From Ahaetulla prasina (lineage: Eukaryota > Chordata > Lepidosauria > Squamata > Colubridae): 64,000 nucleotides of DNA. A program made the position numbers and the translations under genes. Location: contig NC_080548.1 in the NCBI RefSeq assembly GCF_028640845.1, positions 10,665,814 to 10,729,813 of the forward strand, written 5' to 3'. A model generated the notes under the pieces. The model was not told where the DNA came from. It did no database searches and saw only the letters and a list, made by a program, of their open reading frames with translations. Of this stretch, positions 53,670 to 63,795 are shown piece after piece; position 1 is the stretch's first letter; each line of letters starts with the position of its first letter.

Positions 53670-53766
53670 CTGTCTGGGAATCTGCCTCAGAATGGCTATC
53701 TCCTGCCCCTGTAAGTCAGTGCCCCACTCCTATGTTTTCTAAGAATTTCATCTCTCGTCTCTCTTC

Positions 53767-54303
53767 TCACAAATTTGACATGAACCTCTCTGGGAACTGC
53801 ATGCGTGCATATTGTGAATTAACTCTATAAACTCGATCCACATCCCAATTCATGAAATCAACACCTCTCCCAAGAAATTCTCCCAACAATTTAGTCACAA
53901 CATCTCTCAAATCTTCTTGGTCCACTTCTTCCAAATTTTGAAACCTAAGGAAATAAGACATTTTATCCATCTGTAGTCCAAGCACAGCATTGCCTGTCAT
54001 CTCCTCTCTTTTCTGCACTGCCCGCATCTCACCCTCCAGACCTTCCACTTTCTGCTTGTTTTCTGCTGAGACTTGTTGAGTATCCTTTAAATCCTTTTGG
54101 ATAGTCACAATTTCTGCTCTTATTTCCATTTGGCCTCTTTGCAAATCATCCAGTTTCTTGTCCATATTGGATAACTTTTCCAGAATTCTTCCATCTCTCC
54201 AGCAGTTGGTCTCTGACCTTTGCCATTTAAAAAAAAAATTCAAAATCCTCAGGCAAGCACAGTATCCTTGTAATTTCCTCCGGATCCACCAGGGGGCACT
54301 CAC
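53767..54303 (-). pseudogene. L1 ORF1 coiled coil and RRM
   Basis: 178 codons. Heptad-rich MDKKLDDLQRGQMEIRAEIV to about KVEGLEGEMRAVQKREEM forms a coiled coil (trimerisation). Then LRFQNLEEVDQEDLRDVV, FMNWDVDRVYRVNSQYAR matches the RRM of L1 ORF1p. The frame opens with an ATG at 54303, though translation may begin further in, before the coiled coil. A short poly-Lys/Phe stretch (FFFK) reflects an A/T run and could be shift-prone. Confidence 0.75.
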
Positions 54304-54938
54304 AGGAGCAACGAGTCCAGAGTACAGTTAGTCAACCAGGAAGCCGAAGGGAAGTGATGTCATCAAAATTCTCATAGTGAAGGCGGAAGCTGGACGCCAC
54401 CACTGTTCTCAGAGGAGGGGGCCTCAAACCTCCCTCCTAAATTTCTCCATCACCTCTTCTCTCCAGAGCTCCACAAAACCAGTAATCTTCTTATTTTAAG
54501 TTCTCCTCTCTCCAGAATGACTCGTGCTCCTTCCAGCCGCAGGGGAGAAAAACCCCCCCGCACTCCGGAGCACTCCACTCGCATTTACCGATATCCCCTT
54601 CCCTTCTCCATTCCTCAATTCTTCTCCGTTCCCTGTTCACCACCAGGCTGCTGCAGTTATAAATCCAAAGCCCGGTGTCACGGGCACAGCGCCCAGGCGA
54701 CGACCAAAGTAATGGCCGTGGCCCGTGGCCTCCAAACCCCGCCGAGCCTAGGACGCGCCAGCATCGGTCCCCCCAGTCCTGTATGTCGGCTGGGAGACCC
54801 CTGGCGAGCCGTCCGTGCGGCAGGTGTCCTTTTCGGAACACCTGGCCCCTGGGGGCCTCGGCGGCGGCCGGATTCAGGCACTGGAGGCAGGAGAAGCCTC
54901 CAGACGACCGTTGCCTCTGGACACCGGAAGTCGTCTCC
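54304..54938 (-). promoter_or_regulatory. GC-rich 5' UTR of the L1 derivative
   Basis: About 630 bp with many CpGs (ccggccgccgccgaggccc on minus), starting gggagacgacttccggtg. L1 5' UTRs carry the internal polymerase II promoter, so its presence suggests the copy is 5' complete. Its base composition contrasts sharply with neighbouring DNA. Confidence 0.65.
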
Positions 54939-54955
54939 CTGGTTTAGACATTTCC

Positions 54956-55751
54956 GTCAAGTTTTACCTTGCAACAAATACAGTTCCTTTTTGCTATACA
55001 AGTATATACCATCTATCACAATTCAAACACGTAAATTCTTTCATTATGAAAACTATATCAATACCAATTTCATTCCTATCTATCGCGGAAAACTAACATA
55101 AAGATTTCTAAACTTTTAACTCATCAATGATCCTTTATCCCAGCGTTCCTCCTCTTCTCCAACCAATATTACAATTTATTCCAGATTTCGTAATATTCTG
55201 TTTCGCTCTTATCTTTGCGTTCCAAAGTCAACCTGTCCATTTCAGCGCATGTTAATATCTTAGCTATTTCTTCTCCTGAGGGTGTCTCTTTGTTTTTTCA
55301 GTTTTGTGCAAAGGCCAAACTTGCTGCCGTTAGAATATGTAACATTAGATATATTGTTCTCTTGTCATATTTGTCCTTTTTAACATCCAGTAAGAAAAGT
55401 TCTGGCTTTAACTCTATATTTTGCGTGAATGTCCCTTCCAGCCATTGTTTTATCTGGTGCCAAAAATCTCTGGCTTTTGGGCATTCCCATCACAAATGAT
55501 AAAAAGTCCTTGGCATTACCTCGCATTTCCAACACATTGGTGAACGATTTTTGTCCATTTTGGCTAGTCTTGTGGTTGGGAGATGCAAGCTATAGAACAT
55601 CTTGTATAGATTTTCTTTATACATAGTAGCTAAAGTAAGTTTTCTATTTCTTTCTCATAATTCCTGCCAACTGTCTAAATCGATACTGTAACCAAAGTTT
55701 TTACTCCAAGTTAACATGGTTTCTTTCACTTGTTCTTCAACATAGCTTGTT
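54956..55751 (-). pseudogene. L1 ORF2 carboxyl-terminal fragment
   Basis: Minus-strand reading near 55560-55460 gives SPMCWKCEVMPRTFYHL, a stop where Trp is expected, then WECPKARDFWHQ. This is the Cys-rich C-x2-C...H...C motif that ends L1 ORF2. The stop and other shifts make it a dead copy. Confidence 0.8.
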
Positions 55752-55783
55752 GTCATGGCCACCATTTTAACATGTTTCCCATA

Positions 55784-56317
55784 CAGGTAGTCCTCGGCTT
55801 ATGACCACAACTGAACCCAAAATTTCCATCGCTAAGCAAGACAGTAGTTCAGTGAGTTTTGGCTCATTGTACAACCTTTCTTGCCACATCTGTTAAGCCA
55901 GGGGTCTGCAAACTTGGCTCTTTTAAGACTTGTGGACTTCAACTCCCAGAGCAAAGCTGGCTGAGGAACTCTGGGAGTTGAAGTCCACAAGTCTTAAAAG
56001 AGCCAAGTTTGCAGACCCCTGTGTTACGCGAATAGATGCAGTTGTTAAGTTAGTATCATGGCTATTGAGTGAACTTGGCTCCCCCGTTGACTTTGCCTAT
56101 CATAAGCTCCCAAAAGGTGATCAATGACCTCAAGACATTGCAACTGTCATAAATATATGCCGGTTGCCAAGCACCCAAATGTTGATCATGTGATCACGGG
56201 GATGCTATAACGGTCGTAAGTGTGAAAAATGGTTCATAAGTCACTCTTTCAGTACCCTTGCAACTTCAAACAGTTGCCATTGTTGCAAACGAATTGTTGT
56301 AAATCGAGGACTGTTTG
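55784..56317. mobile_element. TA-flanked MITE carrying a foldback MITE
   Basis: TA|CAGGTAGTCCTCGGCTTA to aaatcgaggactgtttg|TA. Interior as in 46798. Split by the foldback MITE at 55899-56021. Confidence 0.82.
55899..56021. mobile_element. Foldback MITE inside a TA-flanked MITE
   Basis: CAGGGGTCTGCAAACTTGG to gtttgcagacccctg; TGTTAAGC (55891-55898) and TGTTACGC (56022-56029), 7 of 8. Confidence 0.85.
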
Positions 56318-56479
56318 TATTTTGCAGACATCCCATGCTCCCTTTTATTCATATCCATTTCATGTATTCATAATCAAGTTTATACTTATATCTGTTACCT
56401 AATACATGCTTGACAAAATAAAATAAATAAATTTAAAAAATGTTTCTCATACCATGAGAATCAGTATTCTCAGCCCAAA

Positions 56480-56745
56480 GGGCCGTGGTAGCTCAGGCTG
56501 TAGAGAAGCCTGTTATTAGAACACAGCAGCCTGCAATTACTGCAGGTTCAAGCCCGGCCCAAGGTTGACTCAGCCTTCCATCCTTTATAAGGTAGGTAAA
56601 ATGAGGACCCAGATTGTTGGGGGGGCAATAAGTTGACTTGTAAAAATATACAAATAGAATGAGACTATTGCCTTATACACTGTAAGCCGCCCTGAGTCTT
56701 CGGAGAAGGGCGGGATATAAATGTAAATAATAATAATAAAAAAAA
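56480..56745 (+). mobile_element. tRNA-derived SINE with L2-type stem-loop tail
   Basis: A box tggtagctcaggct, B box ggttcaagccc (56545-56555), central gtaaaatgaggacccagatt, and tail gtaagccgccctgagtcttc ending in AAT units. Sister of the copy at 41031. Confidence 0.85.
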
Positions 56746-57055
56746 GCTCTGACAACATCATTATTACCTATGTAAAAGACTGTTGACTAGCAAAAGATGC
56801 CAGCTGGAATTCAGAAGCCTGGATGCCACATAAGTTTCTAGCTTGGAATTTTCATTTTCAGATGTTATAATTCTGTTTCGTTAACAACGTGGGGAAATCT
56901 AGATTTGAAAACAGAACGCCAATCTCTTTATGTTGAAAGGAGAAATGTGGAGTCTTAAAATTAGATGATTTTCAACTTCATTCTTCATAATCACTCTATA
57001 TGCTGAATTGACTATATGAACAATGAATTTGCACAATATAATATTGACAGAAATT

Positions 57056-57057
<2 letters not shown>
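56746..57057. other. No recognised gene or repeat
   Basis: About 310 bp of unassigned AT-rich DNA. Confidence 0.4.

Positions 57058-57139
<82 letters not shown>
57058..57139. repeat. (AAT)n microsatellite
   Basis: About 27 AAT units with no recognisable LINE tail attached. Confidence 0.97.
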
Positions 57140-57301
57140 GGTCAGCTGCAGAAGACTACCTTACTGGGATCTGCTCGCATAATTTGCCAATATACATCAC
57201 GCAGTCCTAAACGCTTGGGAAGTGTTCGACTAGTGATATCTGATACGAAATCCAACATAGTTATCTCGTTTGCTGTGTATACTGTCATTTTGTGTAAATA
57301 A

Positions 57302-57672
57302 AATAATAACAGAGTTGGAAGGGACGTTGGAGGTCTTCTAGTCCAACCCTCTGCCCAGGCAGGAAACCCTACACCATTTCAGACAAATGGCTATCCAACA
57401 TTTTCTTAAAAATTTCCAGTGTTGGAGCATTTACAACTTCTGCAGGGAAGTTGTTCCACTGATTAATTGTTCTAACTGTCAGGAAATTTCTCCTTAGTTC
57501 TAAATTGATTCTCTCCTTGATTAGTTTCCACCCATTGCTTCTTGTTCTACCCTCAGATGCTTTGGAGAATAGTTTGACTCCCTCTTCTTTGTGGCAACCC
57601 CTGAGATATTGGAACACTGCTATCATGTCTCCTCTAGTCCTTCTTTTTATTAAACTAATGAAAGAATAATCT
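57302..57672 (-). mobile_element. CR1 LINE 3' fragment
   Basis: Minus-strand [70 protein letters not shown]. The frame is open across the fragment, suggesting modest age. Confidence 0.87.
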
Positions 57673-57678
57673 ATTGTA

Positions 57679-58112
57679 CAGGCGTTCCTTGACTTACAAC
57701 TGTAACTGAGCCTTGAATTACAGCCATAAGTCATAATGTTAAGCAGGTCATCATGTGACTATTTTCAATTTTACAACCTTTTTAATAGTGTCATTAAGTG
57801 ACCATTGCAGTCATGAAGCAAATGCAGTCATTAGGCAAATGTGTTGGTCATTAAAAAAATCAATTGTACCCAGGAAATAGCCAAACAATGCTAAAAATCT
57901 TGGTCACGTGACCACTGGATGCTGCAAACAGCTGTAAATGAGAACTTGTTGCCACGCATCAGAAATTCAGATTGAATGTGACCACAGTGTGTGTTTGTGT
58001 GTATGCGTGCAGCTGTTGGAACTTTGAAACTGGATTGCAAATACCATTTTTGGTGATCCATATTGACTTTGACCAGATCCTAAGTGAGCAGTCATTAAAC
58101 GAGGATTATCTG
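57679..58112. mobile_element. Tc1/mariner-type MITE, complete ends
   Basis: TA|CAGGCGTTCCTTGACTTAC to acgaggattatctg|TA. Interior more diverged than 46798 and with a (GT)-rich patch near 57985. 434 bp. Confidence 0.75.
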
Positions 58113-58204
58113 TATGGCTGATGCATACTCACAGATATTCTATTTTTCCTTAATTTTTTTTCCATAAGCAATACTTCACATTACTTTCCTTTAACACAAG
58201 TATC

Positions 58205-58925
58205 AAATTTTTTGCACTATAAGACTCTCTGAACCATAAGACACAACTTAGCTTTTGGGGAGAAAAACAGGAAAAAAAATAGCCTTTGTCTCCCAGCATA
58301 CATCGGCATTCATCTGGCTAGCGTCCTTGCAGCAGACAGCAAACAGCCTGGTCAGCTTCAGCATGGTATCACAGCATGATTTAGCACAAACAGCTGATTG
58401 GTGGTGGTTGGCTCAGCCTCCCGGAATACCACTGATCAGCTGTTCGAGGCTGCCGGGATTGCTGCTACCATCGCTGCCATCACCACCTATTGCTCTCTCT
58501 GCATGTCCCATTTTTGGCCTCCGCGTGTCCCGTTTTCGGCCTGTTCCAGGTAGCGGGAATTGCTGCCATCACCAATCGCTATCAATCGCTGCAGCCAATC
58601 ACTGCCAAGCATCGCCACAATCAGCGGCAATCAGCGATGGCAATCTCTGCCACCTGAAATGGGCCAAAAACAGGACGCGTGGAGGCCGAAAACTGGGTGT
58701 GTGGAGGCCGAAAATGGCACACGCAGAGGCCGAAAATGAGGTGTGTGGAAGCAAAAAATGGGGCACGAAGCGGCCAAAAATCGAGCGCACAGAGGCTAAA
58801 AATGGCTAAAGAATGGGGGGAGGCGGGTGGGCAGGGCTTCAGCAAGACGCACAGACATTTCCATCCATTTTGTGGGGGGAGTGCATCTTATAGACTGAAA
58901 AATACGCTACTTTCTGGTCTGTAAA
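58205..58925. mobile_element. DNA transposon remnant with inverted ends and minisatellite core
   Basis: The left end ttttttgcactataagactc and the right end (inverted) tttttcagtctataagatgc are imperfect inverted repeats. Inside, roughly 28-bp units built on gaggccgaaaatg repeat at about 58660-58810, and an inverted patch tttttggcctccgcgtgtcc lies at about 58510-58545. No transposase. Superfamily not assigned. Confidence 0.6.
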
Positions 58926-59840
58926 TTAGTTCTTTTGTTGTAACAACTCTTACAGACAGAGAACCATTATTTCAAAGAAGGACTTTGTGGTACGACAAAG
59001 CCTTTTGCAGAACTGCGTCCCTCGGTTCAATGCTGAAATTAGGCTTCAGGACCACATGTACCCTACAGGTTCTCTACCCCATTCCTGAAGGGAAGCATCA
59101 GGAGACGTCAAGGGCTTTGGATTTCTCTTCCATGCTTTTATATCCATCCTCTCTCTTCCATCCAAGAGCATGTGTGCTTCCTGGGAAATCTCCCTTCCAT
59201 GCATATTACAGTCCAGTCTAGCATCAGCATAACTTCATCTTGCATCATGGAGACTATCTCTTTGCAAGTTCATGCCTGTGCGAACTGCAACAATCTGCAG
59301 AGAACTATGATTCTGCTGTGTGGTTTGCCTACCACCAGGTTTCCACATTAGTACAAATTGAAGTTTTATAATTGGGAGATTCCCCCCTCCCCAAACTCCT
59401 GCTTTGATGAAAGAATCCTCCCACCCAACCCCAGTCATTGCCCATACAATGCCATGGGTGTGTTAGGACTCCATTAGTGCAAGAACTAATCACATCTGAT
59501 CCTCAATTCTTTAGCCCCGTCTGTTTTGCATGTTTCTGGTGATTCATGGTGCCTAAAGGTGATACCCCCTCCCCCCATTTAACATTGATATGCAGCTTGA
59601 AAGTCTCTGCCATGCTAATCTCCTACTCACCATTCAGAGCAGAAATATCTCATGACCACACTCTCAGTTTGTTCTGCAATTAAACAACACAACTTAAACT
59701 TCCTTAAAAGATTCCAGATTCCCAGAGGCCATAATCTTCTCATGGCTATTAGAGTTTGCAGGTTCTAAAACACTGAGGTAAAAATAGAATTATTCCATCG
59801 TATTTTTTTCACCTTACCAATAGAAGAGAATATTTATAGC
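58926..59840. other. No recognised gene or repeat
   Basis: No domain-bearing frame. Confidence 0.4.
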
Positions 59841-59849
59841 TCAGGGTTC

Positions 59850-59945
59850 CATTGTGAAGTCGTTGGTGCTCTGTGAGTTTGGTTGTTTTCTTGCAGATGT
59901 TTCATTATCTAACTTGGTAACATCATCAGTTCATCAACCAAGCTT
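59850..59945 (-). repeat. Penelope-like end, left arm of an inverted pair
   Basis: ttggtgctctgtgagtttgg, ttgttttcttgcagatgttt, taacttggtaacatcatcag. The reverse complement of this block occurs at about 60705-60785. Family name tentative. Confidence 0.5.
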
Positions 59946-60700
59946 AGAGAGGATTAAGGACCTCACCGTTTTTTCTTCTTCTTTGGGCTTTTGAGATACC
60001 ATCCAGTAAAAACCCAAGACAGAGTCATGGATTGCTGTTAATTCTTTAATGATGCAACCATCATACATCAACTCAGAAACTATCACCATGCTTTTAGCCA
60101 AACTCTGATACTCATTGCCCAAGGTCTAAAGGAGACCTTGAAATTAGAAAATTTGCTACCAAATTTCTTTAGAAGACTGCAATGTTCTTGAAAGTGCCAT
60201 TTCTTTACCAAATCAAAGAACATCTACTTCATCCAGCTGTGCATCTAATGATGAAAACATTCAAACAAGTGGCAGTAACTGTAGAGAAAAACTGGGCTCT
60301 TAAATATGGGCTGTTTCAACCAATGAAAAGACATTTTTAGATTATTTCAACTTTTCCACATTAGGAAAATCTGTTCATGCTTAGGGGAAAAAAAAGCTAT
60401 GGGAATTTGTTGGAAGGTTAAAATACAGTACTATATTTACAAAAAGGAAATGACCTTGAAGTGAAGACAATTCCTTTCCCCGTAAAACAGAGTAGATGGA
60501 AATCAACTGTCTGCCACCACTACGTTCAAAGCTAACCTAATTGAACTACCCATGTTCAGGATAAACTATTGGAGAAAAGGAAGGAAATGGAATTGGACCT
60601 TCCTTCAGTGGAAGATGTTTATTTTGCTTCTATGTATTATCTGGGAATAAATCTCTTTCCAACAGCAAAGAATAAAAGTTGCTCAGAGTTAAATTGTTAA
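59946..60700. other. Unrecognised DNA between inverted arms
   Basis: About 750 bp between the two Penelope-like arms. No coding frame longer than about 60 codons and no repeat recognised. Confidence 0.4.
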
Positions 60701-60704
60701 GTTC

Positions 60705-60785
60705 TTGGTTGGGTTGATTATGTTACCCCTAGTCTTGTAATGAACATTTGCAAGAAAACAACCAAGCTTAGAGAACACCAAGAAT
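60705..60785 (+). repeat. Penelope-like end, right arm of an inverted pair
   Basis: attatgttacccctagtctt, catttgcaagaaaacaacca, agcttagagaacaccaaga, inverted relative to 59850-59945. A hAT-type MITE was inserted at its edge. Confidence 0.5.
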
Positions 60786-61019
60786 CAGTTGTGGGTTTCA
60801 AATTCTTTCAAATTTTTTTACTATCGGCGTGGCTTGGTGGGCGTGGCAGGGGAAAGATATTCTAAAATCCCCATTTCCTCCCAATCAGCTGGGACTTGGG
60901 AGGCAGAGAATAGATGGGGCGGGGCCAGTTAGAATTTTTACTAGCGGTTCTCTGAACTACTCAAAATTTCCACTACTGGTTCTCCAGAACTGGTCAGAAC
61001 CTGCTGAAACCCACCTCTG
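60786..61019. mobile_element. hAT-type MITE
   Basis: CAGTTGTGGGTTTCAAATTC to gaaacccacctctg; CCAAGAAT (60778-60785) and CCAAGAAC (61020-61027). A short duplication of ttcaaattt near the left end is private to this copy. Confidence 0.85.
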
Positions 61020-61267
61020 CCAAGAACCCAATAAATCCCAACGGACTCAGCGTAGAGATCAGATTCTTCTATTAATAAATATTCATGGCTGGTATGTCAG
61101 CATATGCACAGAAATGCTCATATAATAGCAAATCAGGCACAATCACAGATATAGCCAGTATGAAAAGGGCTAGTGGGAGCAATAACCCATGTAGGATAGT
61201 AAAATAGCCAACAGAGAAAGGTTGCAAAAATGGACTACTTTTTATTTTTTGGTATGTCATCAACTCA

Positions 61268-61578
61268 GGGTGGTACAGTGGCTCAGCAGTTAAAATGCTG
61301 GGCTTGTTGGCTAGAAAAGTGGGCAGCCCAGGTTCGAGACCCGAGTCTGCATGACAGAAAGAGTTCCCGTTCCTGCCCCAGCGCCTGCCAACCTACCAGT
61401 TTGAAAGCATGCAAATGCGAGTAAGTAAATAGGCACCACTTCGGTGGGAAGGTAACAGCGCTCCGGGACAGCTGTGGAAATGTCATCGGACAATGCTGGC
61501 TCAATGGCCTTGAAAGGGATACAAGCACCACTCCGTACAATCAGCAACAACTAGCAGAGTAAAATCTGCAGGGACTCC
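61268..61578 (+). mobile_element. Sauria SINE, plus orientation, 15-bp TSD
   Basis: tRNA head with A box (gtggctcagcag) and B box (ggttcgagacc), middle agcatgcaaatgcgagtaag, gtgggaaggtaacagcgctc. The Bov-B-like tail is diverged. Flanks TATGTCATCAACTCA (61253-61267) and TATGTCATCAATTCA (61579-61593). Confidence 0.82.
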
Positions 61579-61635
61579 TATGTCATCAATTCAAAAGAGA
61601 TTTACAGAAGTCAATTTAAGAGGAAAAGATTCTTA

Positions 61636-62205
61636 GAATAGAATAGAATAGAATAGAATAGAATAGAATAGAACAGAACAGAACAGAACAGAACAGAACA
61701 GAACAGAACAGAACAGAACAGAATAGAATAGAATAGAATAGAATTTATTGGCCAAGTGTGATTGGACACACAAGGAATTTGTTTTGGTGCATATGCTCTC
61801 AGTGTACATAAAAGAAAAGAAAAAGAAAAAGAAAGAAAAAAAATACCTTCATCAAAGGTACAACATTTACAACACAAATGATGGTCATAGGTTGCAATTT
61901 AACCCTTAGAGATAGCAACAAAAAGTTATAGTCATACAGTCATAAGTGGAAAGAGATGGGTGATGAAAACGATGAGAATATTAATAGTAGTGTAGATTTA
62001 GTAAATAGTTTGACAGTGTTGAGGGAATTAATTGTTTAGCAGAGTGATGGCCTTCGGGAAAAAACTGTTCTTGTGTCTAGTTGTTCTGGTGTGCAGTGCT
62101 CTATAGCGTCGTTTTGATGGTAGGAGTTGAAACAGTTTATGTCCAGGATGTGAAGGATCTGTAAATATTTTCACGGCCCTCTTCTTGATTCGTGCAGTAT
62201 ACAGA
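61636..62205 (-). mobile_element. Longest copy of the microsatellite-tailed LINE 3' end
   Basis: Tail repeat at 61636-61745 made of (GAATA), then about ten (GAACA), then (GAATA) units; LINE tail 61742-61870, UTR, and ORF2 end. The minus-strand frame 62205-62031 reads LYTARIKKRAVKIFTDPSHP, GHKLFQLLPSKRRYRALHTR, NSFFPKAITLLNN. I recognise this as the carboxyl end of CR1/L3- or Rex1-like LINE ORF2. This ties the tail-only copies to a coding LINE. 5' truncated near 62205. Confidence 0.78.
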
Positions 62206-62285
62206 AAGTACAGGCTTTGGATTACATTTAGTCCTTCCACCCCTTCCCCCTGTGCCCCACCCCTCAAGACACAAGGCAGAGCACG

Positions 62286-62632
62286 GGGAGACATGATAGC
62301 AGTGTTCCAGTATTTGAGAGGCTTTCACAGAGAGGAAGGGGTCAAACTATTTTCCAAAGCACCTGAAGGCCAAACAAGGAACAATGGATGGAAACTAACC
62401 AAGGAGAGATTCAACCTAGAAATAAGGATTTTTTTTCCTGACAGTGAGAACAATCAACCAATGGAACAGAAGTTGCCTTCGGAAGTTGTGGGAGCTTCAT
62501 CACTGGAAGCTTTCAAGAAGAGACTGGACTGCCATCTGTCAGAAATGGTGTAGGGTTTCCTGCTTGGGCGGGGAGGGGGTTGGACTAGATGACCTATTAG
62601 GTCCCTTCCAACTCTGTTAATCTGTTAATTTC
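62286..62632 (+). mobile_element. CR1 LINE 3' fragment
   Basis: GDMIAVFQYLRGFHREEGVK, RNNGWKLTKERFNLEIR, then UTR ttggactagatgacctatta. Closest in sequence to the reversed copy at 63338-63795. Confidence 0.85.
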
Positions 62633-63170
62633 AGCCTGTTTGAGGGAAGCTGTTTTACAGTTTTGGAAGGATTTTAAAAGGCAGAATCTGGTGTCATAAG
62701 AATAACTGGGGAGGCCTCAAGTTAACAAATAGCCTTGCTTTTTGTCACTTTAAAAAAGAAAATGACAAACATGTTATGTCCCCTAGCTATTCCCCTAGGC
62801 ATTTGGGCTAGAAAGTTGGTGAGCTCAATTTAGTGATGTGGCTTTTTTTTTTTTTTTTTGTTGTTGTTTTTTTGGGGGGAGGGTGGGCGTGTTACTGTTT
62901 AACTGGGACAGCAAAGTTTATATCGTTATGGCAGTTTGATTTTTTTGCACCCTGCCCAAAGTTACTGCTGTGAAATGAGCAGCTCTATAAAATCTTTGAA
63001 ATCAATAAAGTCTCCAGCGCTCTTTGCTAAAACTGCCTCTGAAATGTCCCTATTGTGGTATATGGTAGCCTGCCTAACAATTTAAGTCCAAGGAAAGAAA
63101 TTGACAATAGCACTCAAAGCATCTGGCTCTCCTGAATGCAAAAAAAAGAGCAAGATTTTATAGAACACTC
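62633..63170. other. No recognised gene or repeat
   Basis: A T run at 62847-62870 is the only distinctive feature. Confidence 0.4.
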
Positions 63171-63172
63171 TA

Positions 63173-63337
63173 CAGGCAGTCCTCGACTTACAGCCATCCA
63201 TTTAGGGACTGTTCAAAGTTATAACAGCAGCGAAAAAGGGACTTAGGACTGATCCTCACACTTACGACATCAAATATCACAGTATTCCCCATGGTTATGT
63301 GATAAAAATTCAGATGCTTGGCAAGCTGGCATGTCAG
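63173..63337. repeat. Left part of a TA-flanked MITE
   Basis: TA|CAGGCAGTCCTCGACTTAC start, agatgcttggcaagctggc near 63312, then cut off by the CR1 fragment. Confidence 0.65.
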
Positions 63338-63795
63338 TTTAACAGATTAACAGAGTTGGAAAGTACCTTGAAGGTCTTCTAGACCCTACACCATTTCTGA
63401 CAGATGGCAGTCCAGTCTCTTCTTGAAAGCTTCCAGTGATGAAGCTTCCACAACTTCTGAAGGCAACTTCTGTTCCATTGGTTGATTGTTCTCACTATCA
63501 GAAAATTTCTCCTTATTTCTAGATTGAATCTCTCCTTGGTCAGTTTCCATCCATTATTCTTTGTCTGGCTTTTGGGAGTTTTGGAAAACACGTTGACCCC
63601 TTCCTCCTCTCTGTGGCAGCCCCTCAAGTATTGGAAGATGGCTATCATGTCTCCCCTAGTCCTTCTCTTGCTCTTTTCTGCACTTTTTCTAGAGTCTCAA
63701 CATCTTTTTTATAGTGTGGTGACCAAAAATGGATGCAGTACTCTAGGTGTGGTCTTACTAGGGCTTTATAGAGTGGTATTATTATTTATAGAGAG
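63338..63795 (-). mobile_element. CR1 LINE 3' fragment
   Basis: Minus-strand [53 protein letters not shown]. It extends upstream to ccctagtaagaccacaccta and the ccatttttggtcaccacac region of ORF2. Confidence 0.85.

Larger units (their letters stand above)
53105..54938 (-). mobile_element. ORF1-only L1 derivative (HAL1-like)
   Basis: A minus-strand element with a GC-rich 5' UTR (54938-54304), ORF1 in two frames (54303-53767, 53669-53367), a 3' UTR and an A-rich end (A run at 53113-53105 on minus). Flanked by CTGGTTTAGACATTTCC at 53088-53104 and 54939-54955, a perfect 17-bp duplication. There is no ORF2. Mammalian HAL1 elements have this 'half-L1' structure; this would be a squamate counterpart, mobilised in trans by L1 ORF2. 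Confidence 0.75.
53028..55751 (-). mobile_element. L1 LINE 3' fragment, 17-bp TSD, split
   Basis: Bounded by GTCATGGCCCCCATTTT (53011-53027) and GTCATGGCCACCATTTT (55752-55768), 16 of 17. On the minus strand 55740-54956 encodes the L1 ORF2 carboxyl end, and 53104-53028 is the A-rich 3' end. It is split by a second L1-derived element at 53105-54938. L1 ORF2 is the endonuclease/RT of these elements, but only its carboxyl tail remains. Confidence 0.8.
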
